Source of the DNA: Candidatus Poribacteria bacterium
GTDB taxonomy: Bacteria; Poribacteria; WGA-4E; WGA-3G
Reading direction: 5' to 3'
DNA length: 64,000 nt
NCBI GenBank assembly: GCA_012270865.1
Contig: JAAXHL010000088.1
Coordinates: forward strand, 1-64,000
Shown here: in pieces, positions 7,858 to 16,746 of the stretch
Position numbering within the stretch: the first letter of the stretch is position 1
Layout: the number at the start of each line of letters is the position of its first letter
Position numbers and translations under genes: made by a program
The notes under the pieces: model-generated
The model's input: only the letters and a program-made list of their open reading frames with translations
Databases searched by the model: none
Told to the model about the DNA's origin: nothing

Positions 7858-8040
7858 TCATGGAACAAGAAATCCTACTATACTATTTAGGATTTTCTTT
7901 ATTCTTGTAAAGAAGTTAGTTTTACCTTTTTGATAAAGGTGTCCATATTTTTCCTCGGCAAGCTCTTGGACTTCTTCATAGAAACCTTTTTCTTTAAGGT
8001 GATCCCAGAAGTTACTACCTTCATGCTTGCTGGTTCTCAT
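7858..8040 (-). CDS. Short HigA-like antitoxin lacking its HTH domain
   Basis: A 60-residue protein starting 4 nt after the stop of the toxin-like gene. Its N-terminal part, HEGSNFWDHLKEKGFYEEV, closely resembles the GSNFxDxLKEEGxYEEV start of the HTH-type antitoxins that partner Gp49/HigB-like toxins. The usual helix-turn-helix is absent; the C-terminal half is lysine-rich and ends in the hydrophobic ILNSIVGFLVP. It may be a minimal antitoxin that keeps only the toxin-binding part, or a truncated one. The family call is from memory of the motif. Confidence 0.6.
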   Translation of the reverse strand: MRTSKHEGSNFWDHLKEKGFYEEVQELAEEKYGHLYQKGKTNFFTRIKKILNSIVGFLVP

Positions 8041-8044
8041 GGTT

Positions 8045-8416
8045 CTAATCCTCCAGGGTGTTTAAATACTCTTGCATTCTCCTAACGGCTAAATCTAAAT
8101 CGTGTTTCGGTATGCGGTGGGACTTTTTCATAAAAGCGTGGAGAAACACAATTTTTGAATTATGAACAGAAAATAAGATTCTGGCAATCATTTTATGCAT
8201 TAATCTAATCCGAATTTCCCACATATTTTCATATCCTGATATTTTACGAAGTAGGTTTGACCTTGGGATATTCGGAAAATGCTGAACAACAGAAGATATA
8301 GCAGCAAATACTAACTTTTGTTGATTTTCGGGTTGATCATCTATCCAAACCTTTACAGGTTCTTTGCCACTTTGTGTTGCGAAATAGACCGGATCGTAAT
8401 CAATTCTATTTCTCAT
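8045..8416 (-). CDS. HigB/Gp49-like (RelE superfamily) toxin
   Basis: A 123-residue basic protein with the pattern of phage-derived Gp49-like/HigB toxins: an N-terminal WIDDQPENQQKLVFAAI helix, LLRKISGYENMWEIRIRL in the core strands, then ARILFSVHNSKIVFLHAFMKKSHRIPKHDLDLAVRRM. Family members are ribosome-dependent or free mRNA interferases. The toxin-first order followed directly by a small partner is the HigBA arrangement. No conventional strong ribosome-binding site is visible. About 240 nt of AT-rich non-coding DNA lies upstream. Confidence 0.82.
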   Translation of the reverse strand: MRNRIDYDPVYFATQSGKEPVKVWIDDQPENQQKLVFAAISSVVQHFPNIPRSNLLRKISGYENMWEIRIRLMHKMIARILFSVHNSKIVFLHAFMKKSHRIPKHDLDLAVRRMQEYLNTLED

Positions 8417-8654
8417 ATAAAAGATACAACATCTTTCCTATAGGCATTCTAAGCGTTGCTGTTTTCAGGTTCTAATGCTTCTTGCCTAAAGACTTCTAAG
8501 ACCTTTTCTAAAAATCCGTGTTAACACATAAAACTTGCTTTAAACAATTATACCCTTTTTGGATATATTAATCAAGGGGAAAATGCACAAAAACTGAAGC
8601 GGCAACGCTAATTAGGTGAGTGTGCTTCTCAAATCAGGTATGTGAAATTTTTCA

Positions 8655-9212
8655 TCATGAAGTCAATTGCGCCCACGGATAAAGATGGCTCCAATCTCGA
8701 CTCAAAATAACCCGGATAGGTTGATACACGACTGTGTGCAATCTCAGAAAAACGGCATACACCAGTGCCCTGTGATTTCCATCTTCAAGGTAAAATCTGA
8801 TTTTCGGAGAATGTGCCGGTTTCTCATAGGCAGCCAGCGGTCTAATCAACAATTCGCCCAACAAGCGTAGGTCAAATCTTGCACTAATAATGAAGCACCC
8901 ATCAAACCACGGTTCATCTTCAGAGAGATGTTTAAAGACTGTGAGCGGACTCTGATAGGGATATATCTTCAGAATCCTATCCACGACTTCTTTCAGTGTG
9001 CGTGATTTTCCTTTAGGTGTTAGCCTATCTACTAACGTCTGATTATCTGCCCAAACATTGTCATTCGCTTCCATGAAAACGAGATCGTTAAAGTCCACCT
9101 CATTCAGCGTGAAGGTCTGATACACTGCAGCATCTATCTTCTGTCGGATTGCTTCATATTCAGAGATCGATGCGGATAACCGATTTGCGTCGTCTAACAG
9201 TAATTCTTTCAC
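8655..9212 (-). CDS. Hypothetical protein with ParB-like DGNHR motif
   Basis: A 185-residue soluble protein. Near its C-terminus FYLEDGNHRALVYAVF resembles the D-G-[NQ]-H-R core of ParB/Srx-like nuclease and CTPase folds, preceded by a strand-helix region (PLAAYEKP). There is no helix-turn-helix, so a classical ParB role is unlikely. It stands alone between non-coding stretches. Function unknown. Confidence 0.65.
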   Translation of the reverse strand: MKELLLDDANRLSASISEYEAIRQKIDAAVYQTFTLNEVDFNDLVFMEANDNVWADNQTLVDRLTPKGKSRTLKEVVDRILKIYPYQSPLTVFKHLSEDEPWFDGCFIISARFDLRLLGELLIRPLAAYEKPAHSPKIRFYLEDGNHRALVYAVFLRLHTVVYQPIRVILSRDWSHLYPWAQLTS

Positions 9213-9687
9213 ATTTGCCTCCGGTTGTGACGAAATAGTGAAGTGCCAACGTTTATCTATTTTTATGCCATTCTTGGTCGGTTTGTGCTATTGATTGATG
9301 CATTTTTTGGCGTTGCGTCAGGCAAAATATGCATATTCGGACACTAATTCTTTTTTTGTTGCACATATTTTGTATAGGTGTTAGAATATGTCTGACGTTA
9401 GGAAAATTCACGGTCTCGCGTGGGTTACGTCAGGGCAGCTTCCTAATTTTTTAGGTGCGCTGCAGGTACTACCAATACCCGCGACGCTTCAGCACTGCCA
9501 TAGTACAGGTATGACAGCACTGGTTTCTATTCTATCACAACATGCGCTTTGTGTGTGAGATTAATGGAGACCAGCACCCTATAGGGAAGGTTGCTAAATA
9601 CCTTTCTATTACCTTTCGATGCACCGCTCGGCGCACCCACCCCAATATAGTGTTCTCTATTGAGGAATACTACCGAAATAACAAGGA
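9213..9687. other. Non-coding stretch, nothing firm recognised
   Basis: No open frame here has convincing composition or a ribosome-binding site. A 57-codon frame from ATG 9389 and a 76-codon frame from 9542 were both considered and not accepted. The base composition is mixed and the stretch may contain decayed sequence. Confidence 0.5.
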
Positions 9688-9786
9688 ATGGGAGCGGATA
9701 TTGACATTCCCCTCGTTGGCAAATCCGTGGACAGGGAAGCATATACAGCAGAAGATCTTATTTCACGGGTAATGGAGGGAGTGTAA
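9688..9786 (+). CDS. Possible small ORF coupled to the next gene
   Basis: A 32-codon frame reading MGADIDIPLVGKSVDREAYT...LISRVMEGV that stops at 9784-9786, directly before ATG 9787. The amino-acid composition looks coding-like and GGAGGG near its end serves the next gene. Its own ribosome-binding site is poor (AAGGA touching the ATG). It could be the tail of a decayed gene or a short upstream cistron. Low certainty. Confidence 0.25.
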   Translation: MGADIDIPLVGKSVDREAYTAEDLISRVMEGV

Positions 9787-12519
9787 ATGCCGATTGGAAG
9801 TGAATCTGATAGAGACATCATCAGACCGAAACATCATAACATGACCTATATGTTTCAGACTAAACTCTTCGTTAATTTCAGAAACCTTCTTTTTAAGAGT
9901 CTGAGAATCAGCCGAACTTACAGCAGATCGCGAAGTTTACTGTGTCTGTTGCGACTTATGACAAATGGGATAAGGTTGAAGTTTTCTCGTTTTATACTGG
10001 TTGCGTTCCTTCTCTGTGGACTTAGCCAACTGGGTTTTGCTTTTGATTTTAGTTGGGAGATAGCTGAAACACTGGAAGGAACTGAGAGTGCTACCGTCGT
10101 TGAACCTGTGCAAGTCGTGATCCTTGATGAAGCGATCGCTGTGCCGTCCTATAGCGCGTCGCTTGCGTTGATGCGGAAGTATTCTGTGCATCTCGGTCCT
10201 GAATGGAGTGCGGGACATGCTTACCGTCTGCTCCAGACGTTTGAATCCATCCCGCAAAGAACAAACGACTCCTACGAAGAAACTCGCAAATTGCCTACCT
10301 CTGTGTGGCGGTTATCCAGCCGTCATATCCTAAACGACATTGAAATCGAGGACCGCGATGAGGAGCGGATCGTCACGGTTGCTGAGGAAGCGTTTGTGCA
10401 TGCCATACCGCTGCTCGCTGAGATTGACGGTGTACGTGGACGGTATTTCTCGAAACGTCTACATCGCGCGGTGGTTCGGTTTGTCACCGAGGACGGCACG
10501 GATAGATACGCCATAGATCGCATCCTTGAACAACGGTACGGTGTCAGCATCCGAATTCCTGACTATTCCGAACTCACAAAACACACCACCGGTGAGCACG
10601 CTGGTAGTTTCCAACAATTCAAACATGAAGAGATCCTCGCGATTGTCTCAATGCTGGAGGAGTTCCCCGCGGGTATGCTGACCACACCGGGGCTGAAGTA
10701 TCTGGTTCGGCGGTTAGACGGACTGCCGAATCCGGTACGTGCTGGCGCGCCTGCGGTTGCGTGGACAGGGGCAGGTTATATTGAGTTCATGGAATCCGCT
10801 TTTCAAGGGACGGACATCGCTTTTATCCATCGGCTGGTACTCCACGAGAAAGCGCACTTCCTTTGGGATTACCTATTTGACGCGCAGCTGAAAGCAGATT
10901 GGATAGAAGTCGGCGGTTGGTATGAGAATCCTGATGACAAAGATGGCTGGTCAACGACGAAACAGGTCGAATTTGTGTCGGCTTATGCGCACGGTGTGAA
11001 CCCAAATGAGGACATGGCAGAGAGTATCAGTTTCTATATTGTCAATCCTGATAGACTGCGGTCGCGGTCGCCAGCGAAGTATGAATTCATCCAGGACCGC
11101 GTGATGCATGGGACTCGGTACATCTCACAAATCCGTCAAGATTTGACGTTTGAGGTCTATAACCTCTGGCCCGATTATGTGTATCCGGGACGGATTATTG
11201 GGATTGATATACAGGTAACGGGCGCGCCTGAAGAAGATAAGCAGGTAACGATAACGCTTCAACTCCACGGTGAAAGTGATCTGGATACAGCTACACAAGG
11301 ATATACCCGGATTTTCAGTGAAAAAGGGACTTTTATAGACACCCATTTTTATCCGATAGATGACAACGGTCAGCGTGTCGGGGAAAGTCATGTTTTGCGG
11401 AGTAATCCTATCACGATTTCGCGATATGCAGCCGGAGGTTATTGGGCACCAGACACGATTCGGATTGGAGATGCAAATGAGAGTGAACGTTACAGTTCGC
11501 AAACCGATTTCGGATGGAAACTTTACATTGATAACCCGCTTGCCGATTACGAGGCACCGGTATATGTTCCCAACTCATTGCGGTTGTCATTATCAGAAGC
11601 CGAGACGCAGAGAGGCGAACGGTATCAGATTGTCACGGCGCGTTGGCAGGTAATTGAAGATAACGCCGTAAACAGGTGTACTATTAGCATGAATGACGAG
11701 CATTCTGAGACTTACTCTATCAGAGGCAGTAATAGTTACTCGCGCGAAGCGGGGAAAATAGTTGCTCAGAAAGGTGAGGTTGAAGCGAACATTATTGTCC
11801 CGGACTACAAGCAGAGCGGGATATATCAGGTTGTGTACATTCGTGTGCGTGATATTGCGGGAAACTCCAGCGGTGTGTACTTCACTGACCGGAATTTTCA
11901 CGTTGCTGGCGAAGATCCGATACGGGCTACTGAAGCACCTGCCACTATCGAAATTCAGACGCGGTTCCCAGATATTACACCACCAGAACTTGATCTAAAC
12001 CAGATTACCATCAAAGCGGAGCCGACGAACCCAGAGGCACCCAACGGTGAAACGCGGGTTGATATAACTTTCCGGGTAAAAGACAATATTAGCGGTTATA
12101 GTTCTTCTCGATTGCACTTGCGCGATCCGCAAGGCGTGCGGCACGGGTTTAGCCATTATGGACCCAACCACAATTTGGGTCCCGATCCGAACTTGTACTT
12201 CATAGGTGATCCGACCGTTTATCAGACCTACCAAAAAACAGTTCTATTGCCGATCGGCAGCCCGCCGGGGACGTGGGGGCTTTCTGATATGACACTCAAT
12301 GACATGGCTGCGAATCCACTGCGGGTTGACTTCACAGAGATTGTCCGTTTTGAGGTAACTGAGGATAGTCCGTATGATCTGAACGCTGACGGTGAGATCA
12401 ATATCTTGGATCTGGTATTGGTTGCACAGGCTCTTGGTGAAACCGATAGCGAGGCGGATGTCAATGGTGATGGTGTCGTGAACATATTAGATTTGGTGCA
12501 GGTCGCGAATCATATTTGA
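9787..12519 (+). CDS. Secreted HExxH metallopeptidase-like protein with C-terminal dockerin
   Basis: A 910-residue protein. A zinc-binding HEKAH motif lies at residues 353-357, followed by NEDMAES at about 407-413, whose Glu could be the third metal ligand as in gluzincin peptidases. The middle holds Ig/cadherin-like beta domains (about 450-850). The last 48 residues form a type I dockerin with two DxNxDGxxNILDLV calcium loops, implying docking to a cohesin partner. ATG 9787 has the best ribosome-binding site (GGAGGG, 7 nt), but the signal peptide (MTNGIRLKFSRFILVAFLLCG) begins at ATG 9958. So either there is a 57-residue N-terminal extension or 9958 is the true start. Confidence 0.75.
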   Translation: MPIGSESDRDIIRPKHHNMTYMFQTKLFVNFRNLLFKSLRISRTYSRSRSLLCLLRLMTNGIRLKFSRFILVAFLLCGLSQLGFAFDFSWEIAETLEGTESATVVEPVQVVILDEAIAVPSYSASLALMRKYSVHLGPEWSAGHAYRLLQTFESIPQRTNDSYEETRKLPTSVWRLSSRHILNDIEIEDRDEERIVTVAEEAFVHAIPLLAEIDGVRGRYFSKRLHRAVVRFVTEDGTDRYAIDRILEQRYGVSIRIPDYSELTKHTTGEHAGSFQQFKHEEILAIVSMLEEFPAGMLTTPGLKYLVRRLDGLPNPVRAGAPAVAWTGAGYIEFMESAFQGTDIAFIHRLVLHEKAHFLWDYLFDAQLKADWIEVGGWYENPDDKDGWSTTKQVEFVSAYAHGVNPNEDMAESISFYIVNPDRLRSRSPAKYEFIQDRVMHGTRYISQIRQDLTFEVYNLWPDYVYPGRIIGIDIQVTGAPEEDKQVTITLQLHGESDLDTATQGYTRIFSEKGTFIDTHFYPIDDNGQRVGESHVLRSNPITISRYAAGGYWAPDTIRIGDANESERYSSQTDFGWKLYIDNPLADYEAPVYVPNSLRLSLSEAETQRGERYQIVTARWQVIEDNAVNRCTISMNDEHSETYSIRGSNSYSREAGKIVAQKGEVEANIIVPDYKQSGIYQVVYIRVRDIAGNSSGVYFTDRNFHVAGEDPIRATEAPATIEIQTRFPDITPPELDLNQITIKAEPTNPEAPNGETRVDITFRVKDNISGYSSSRLHLRDPQGVRHGFSHYGPNHNLGPDPNLYFIGDPTVYQTYQKTVLLPIGSPPGTWGLSDMTLNDMAANPLRVDFTEIVRFEVTEDSPYDLNADGEINILDLVLVAQALGETDSEADVNGDGVVNILDLVQVANHI

Positions 12520-12527
12520 GGTGAAGT

Positions 12528-12592
12528 GCCAAGCTCCGCTTCCAGTTGTTCAGCGACGCGACTTATTTTGCTTGGCGGTTTTCTGTGTTTTT
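12528..12592 (+). terminator. Possible terminator between convergent genes
   Basis: GCCAAGC (12528-12534) can pair with GCTTGGC (12570-12576), followed by a T-rich run with seven Ts. The loop is long (35 nt), so this is weak. It overlaps the 3' end of the convergent gene. Confidence 0.3.
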
Positions 12593-14284
12593 TTGAGCAT
12601 CTACAATTCCATGCCCCTCTTTGATGCGGAGGATTTGGTTCGATTTTATGTTAGAAAATCGATCTATGTGTCCGCTCTGCCAGTGGATTTCGAGGGTGTC
12701 AATTTCTGTCCGCTTCCCAAGCCCGAAGTGAACGCGTAAGTCGCTTTGCGACAAGTAACTCGCTCCACTGCGTACCTCTCTGTAAAGAGATAAGTCACCT
12801 ATCTTTACGATTATCTTTGTTCCGATACCGGATGCGTTGCTCTGTGTACCGATCAGTTGGATCGTCAGCCAACGGTTGCTGTTGCCACCGTCGTTGCGGA
12901 GAAGCACTGCGGGTTGGTTAGAGTTATTGAGGAAAATATCAATATCGCCGTCGTTGTCGTAGTCGCCGAACGCTGCGCCACGGCTCACCATTTTGGGCAG
13001 CTGCGTCAAGCCGACTTCAGTGGACGCGTCGGTAAAGTGGTATGTGCTATCTTGGCGGCGTGTGTTATGAAACAGTAGATCGGATTGCGGATACGTGCTG
13101 TCCGAGAACAGCGCGATGTTCTCCTGAAGATGTCCATTGGCAACAAAGAGGTCGAGGAGACCGTCGTTGTCGTAATCGAGGAATTCGACTGCCCACTTAA
13201 AATAGGGGAGTGTCCCCGCGCCAATCCCTGTTGTAAACGAGGCATCAGTAAAAAAAGTGGCACTTTCGTTTCGATAGAGGATTACCGGTAGCGAAGAGGC
13301 GTTGCTGACGACGAGATCGAGATAGCCGTCGTTATCGTAATCGCCGAATGCGCTCCCCATCCCGCTTCCCGGAAACCCGTTCCCGTCGTAGCCTGTACCG
13401 GTGAGGTCAGCAGTTTCAGTAAAAGTGCCGTCTCCGTTGTTTTGGTAGAGGAGGTCTGCTTCCATATCGTTCGCAATATGGAGGTCTGGGTAGCCGTCGT
13501 TGTCATAATCGCCGACTGCTACCGCGAGACCGAGTGCGCTGTGTGAAGAAATTCCAGCGGCTTCGGTGACATCCGTGAAAGTGCCGTCTCCGTTGTTCCG
13601 ATAGAGGATATCGGGTTCACCCACAAAGTGGCTGCCAGCAATCTGATCCGTAGGACTACAATAGGTTCTGATACCACGAGTCTCCCACCATTGGTTCTCT
13701 GCAATGGAGAATTTCATATAGTTGACGATGTAGAGGTCAACATCGCCATCTACATCGTAATCGAGAAAAGCACAACTTGTTCCCCAGCGTTCGTCGCCGA
13801 TTCCTGCTTGTTGTGTCATATCTGTAAACGTGCCGTCTCCGTTGTTGTGATAGAGGGTGTTGCGTCCGTAGTTGGTTATGTAAATTTCAGGGTAGCCGTC
13901 GTTATTGATATCTGCGGCGGCGCATCCGACACCGTAGCCGGTATCGCCGACACCTGCTTTGTCCGTAACGTCGGTAAACGTGCCGTCTCCGTTATTTCGA
14001 TAGAGTGTGTTCCGTGGGAGTTGTGCTTGTGATGTTTTTTCAGTAGCGGGCGGTGGGATGGACGTAGCATTCACAACATAGAGGTCGAGATGTGTATCGG
14101 CATCAAAGTCGAAAAAGAGTGCTCCGGATCCGAGGGTTTCGATGAGAAATTTTTCGCCGGTTCTGCCATCAAAGTGTTGGAATGTGATACCTGCGGCGGC
14201 AGTTGCGTCAACGAATTTGACTTCTGCAGGAGCAGAAGTTGTGAAAATGAAGAAGAGGATAGGATAACAGAGGCATCTCATCAT
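12563..14284 (-). CDS. Secreted FG-GAP repeat / ASPIC-UnbV (CRTAC1-like) protein
   Basis: A 573-residue protein with a signal peptide (about residues 1-20). At least eight FG-GAP/VCBS beta-propeller blades are visible as repeated DYDNDGxxDLxVxN calcium-binding loops and YRNNGDGTFTDVTxxAG strands. The last ~70 residues (RWLTIQLIGTQSNASGIGTKI...VHFGLG) match the ASPIC/UnbV domain. Family members are extracellular adhesion or binding proteins. The first ATG overlaps the TGA of the upstream TPR gene (ATGA), so the two form an operon. The frequent pairing of this family with TPR proteins fits. Confidence 0.88.
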   Translation of the reverse strand: MMRCLCYPILFFIFTTSAPAEVKFVDATAAAGITFQHFDGRTGEKFLIETLGSGALFFDFDADTHLDLYVVNATSIPPPATEKTSQAQLPRNTLYRNNGDGTFTDVTDKAGVGDTGYGVGCAAADINNDGYPEIYITNYGRNTLYHNNGDGTFTDMTQQAGIGDERWGTSCAFLDYDVDGDVDLYIVNYMKFSIAENQWWETRGIRTYCSPTDQIAGSHFVGEPDILYRNNGDGTFTDVTEAAGISSHSALGLAVAVGDYDNDGYPDLHIANDMEADLLYQNNGDGTFTETADLTGTGYDGNGFPGSGMGSAFGDYDNDGYLDLVVSNASSLPVILYRNESATFFTDASFTTGIGAGTLPYFKWAVEFLDYDNDGLLDLFVANGHLQENIALFSDSTYPQSDLLFHNTRRQDSTYHFTDASTEVGLTQLPKMVSRGAAFGDYDNDGDIDIFLNNSNQPAVLLRNDGGNSNRWLTIQLIGTQSNASGIGTKIIVKIGDLSLYREVRSGASYLSQSDLRVHFGLGKRTEIDTLEIHWQSGHIDRFSNIKSNQILRIKEGHGIVDAQKNTENRQAK

Positions 14285-15428
14285 TCGTCGGCGTACGCTT
14301 TCTGTTTTTCGCGGGCGTGCTGTGCCTCATCTTTTAATCCGAGTGCGTCACAGATTTCGGAGAGCGTATCCCAATAATTCACATCTGTGGGTGCCAGACG
14401 GACAGCCGTTCGTGCGTGGGAGAGAGCTTTCTCCAAATTCGTCTTTAGTTGCGTATAGCAGACTGCGATATTATTATGTGCGATGGCGAGCTCTGTATCG
14501 GCAGCGAGTGCCTGCTGATACGCTGCAATAGCGGATTCAATTTTTCCTTGCTTATGGTAAGCATGTCCCAAGTTGTAATGTGCAGTCGCTAAGTCGGGTG
14601 CGAGAGATATGGCGTGTTTATAGTTCGCAACGGCATCTGAAAAACGGCGACGCGCGAGATAAACGATACCGAGATTGTTATAGCCTCTTGCGTCGTCGGG
14701 ATGCTTTTTGACCCACATTTCGGCTTTCTCAAGGAGCGGGTCGGTCTGACTGAGGGTTTTAAAAAATGCCATCGCCGATGCAGCTTTCTCTTTTTCGCCG
14801 CGTTTGATATAAATCTGAGCGAGTTGATAGTGTGCCTCGGTATTGTCCACTTGGATTTCAATCGCTTTCTCAATAGTGGTGATTGCGGTATCTAAGTGCC
14901 CCTGCTTTGTATAAGTTTTACCTAACCCTAAAACAGGAGTGGCATCTTTTGGGCTAAGGCGTATCGCTTCTTTGTAGGTGCGTGCTGCTTCTTCAAAATC
15001 TCCCTGTTTCAAGTGGACTTCACCGAGTCCGGTGTATGGGTCACTCCATTCAGGGTTTACGGTGATAGCGCGTTTAAACGCCTCGGCGGCTTGAGCGAGG
15101 TCACCCTGCTTGAGATGAATCAATCCGATATTATAATGCGGTTCAGCCACTATAGAGGACAAGGCGAGTGCTTTTCGATAAGCGCAAGTGCGGCCTCGTA
15201 TTGCTTGAGTTCGGAATAGGCGACACCGAGTTTGTTATAGATGATGGGGGAATTTGGATCAATTGCGATGGCTTTTTTGTAGGCGGCGATGGCTTTCTCG
15301 AATTCGCCGAGATCGTGGTAGGTGGTCGCACGCTGATAGTGCTTTTCAGTGATCGAAACGTCGGATAAAGCTGCGTTTCCAAAGATGCCGAAGAGAATAA
15401 TAATAGATAGGGCGAAATATTTTCGCAT
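14281..15428 (-). pseudogene. Secreted TPR-repeat protein split by a single-base frameshift
   Basis: The gene starts at ATG 15428 behind GGAGGGA, with a signal peptide (MRKYFALSIIILFGIFGNAA). It reads TPR repeats until about 15183, then leaves frame and stops within a dozen codons. The rest of the repeats continue in another frame to 14281. One extra base at 15181-15184 would turn ALALIEK into ALAAYRKALALSSIVAEPHYNIG and restore the exact 34-residue TPR period. About nine repeats are recognisable in all. It could be a real mutation, phase variation or a sequencing error. The downstream ORF alone begins at an internal ATG. Confidence 0.8.
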
Positions 15429-15542
15429 ACGCTTCCCTCCAATATAAGGACAGCGTTTGCACCGCGTTGTCGTATGTTGCGTTAGTGTCAGCGCGCATTT
15501 CAATTTTAAGCCGCAGGAGATGCGGTCTGGAACAGTACCGGT

Positions 15543-15815
15543 TTATTCTATAAAATTTTCGCGCTTGAGAATCAGCGTAAGCATCTCTTTGATTTCGGTA
15601 TATCGTGCTGCTAAAACATTGAGCTCTTGTCGAAGATCTTGATTCTCTTTCGTGAGTCTATCTACTTCTTTCGTGAGCGTATCTACTTCCGCTTGCAGTT
15701 TTCCATTTTCTCGTTCAAGGATAGCGATTCTTCGGAAGAGCCAAGCGAATCCAATGATTCCGATGCTTACGATGCCTATGTCAATGACGGTGATTCCGAA
15801 CCAATTGAAGTCCAT
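15543..15815 (-). CDS. Small membrane-anchored coiled-coil protein
   Basis: A 90-residue protein with one N-terminal transmembrane helix (about residues 7-28, VIDIGIVSIGIIGFAWLF), then a long heptad coiled coil (about 32-75, LERENGKLQAEVDTLTKEVDRL). No enzymatic motif. The layout resembles small septum- or envelope-associated proteins but is not diagnostic. It is transcribed in the direction of the TPR/ASPIC pair, 115 nt upstream of it. Confidence 0.7.
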   Translation of the reverse strand: MDFNWFGITVIDIGIVSIGIIGFAWLFRRIAILERENGKLQAEVDTLTKEVDRLTKENQDLRQELNVLAARYTEIKEMLTLILKRENFIE

Positions 15816-15932
15816 TTTTGGCTTCCTTATAACAGGGTATATGCGATGTGATGGTGTTTGTCCGGTTCAAATTGATAGGTTTTTTCGGGACGAGGGAACC
15901 TCGTCCCTACGTAGAACAGTCTGGACAAAGGG

Positions 15933-16706
15933 TCAGTCGCGGTCCGCTTTAATACTGCCCCAGGTTGTGGCGAGTTTCTCAGCGGGTTCTACTGGTAGAA
16001 AATCACCACTCATAATTTCATTAACTTCCGCTGGGGTGATGATTCTGTTGAAGATAAATACCTCGTCGATAATACCGGTGAAAAATTCGTCGCCGGGGTG
16101 GCGTGCGCCGACCATGATAGCGCCGTCAATCTCAACAACGGCTGGTGGTTTAGGGCCGCCGCCTGCTTTCTCGCCGTCGTTATAGATGACAACCTCTGAT
16201 TCGGTGTCGTGCGTCACCGCAAGGTGTACCCAGTCTTCAGGTTGAATATCATCACTAATGGCTTTTTGTGCCCAATTGGGGGCACTTGACCAGAAGTAGG
16301 TTTTATTGTCAACATTTCTGAAGATTGATGCCCACTTCAATTCGCCTGCTGTCACCATGTAATTCCATTCCCGAATTTGGGTATCACCGCGCTTGACCCA
16401 GAAAGCGATTGAGAACTGCTCTCTCAACTGTAAAGTGTCGTTGATAGGGACCTGTACATACTGTCCCTTCGTGCCGTCGAATTCTAACGCTTTGCCGAAC
16501 TGTCCATCTACCCATGTTGGGTCTTTGATAAGTTCGCCATCGTGGCCATGGACGGAACTATCTGCGGCACTATCACCATTTCCGTCATCAAAAGAGAGGT
16601 ACAAAACGAGGGATTTGTCGTCAAGTCCTGCATACAAAGCAGTTGTAAAGGTGAACAGGACACCTATTGCGATAAGCCCGCGTATAATTTGTTCAAATTT
16701 GAGCAT
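15933..16706 (-). CDS. Secreted LamG-domain protein with TTW tail
   Basis: I set the start at ATG 16706, preceded by AAGGAGGA and opening into a signal peptide ending near TTALYA. The open frame extends 28 codons further upstream into the radical SAM gene and is not needed. The 257-residue product has one concanavalin/LamG domain: SLVLYLSFDDG, FGKALEFDG, FSIAFWVKRG, WVHLAVTHD and the closing FTGIIDEVFIFNRIITPAEV. It ends LPVEPAEKLATTWGSIK, the tail also found on the three proteins at 2603-4980. Likely surface carbohydrate recognition. Confidence 0.85.
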   Translation of the reverse strand: MLKFEQIIRGLIAIGVLFTFTTALYAGLDDKSLVLYLSFDDGNGDSAADSSVHGHDGELIKDPTWVDGQFGKALEFDGTKGQYVQVPINDTLQLREQFSIAFWVKRGDTQIREWNYMVTAGELKWASIFRNVDNKTYFWSSAPNWAQKAISDDIQPEDWVHLAVTHDTESEVVIYNDGEKAGGGPKPPAVVEIDGAIMVGARHPGDEFFTGIIDEVFIFNRIITPAEVNEIMSGDFLPVEPAEKLATTWGSIKADRD

Positions 16707-16746
16707 AGTGCGTTCCTCCTTCTTAAGAGTTGTCAGCGGCTTCTTT

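Noticed and set aside
9542-9772. 76-codon plus-strand frame in the non-coding stretch
   Set aside because: No recognisable motif and no ribosome-binding site; overlaps the small frame at 9688 in another frame.
12521-12739. 72-codon plus-strand frame
   Set aside because: Lies antisense to the ASPIC/UnbV coding region and is explained as its shadow.
15150-15503. Separate 117-residue secreted protein
   Set aside because: It is the N-terminal part of the TPR gene before the frameshift; the true start is 15428 and its last residues are out-of-frame.
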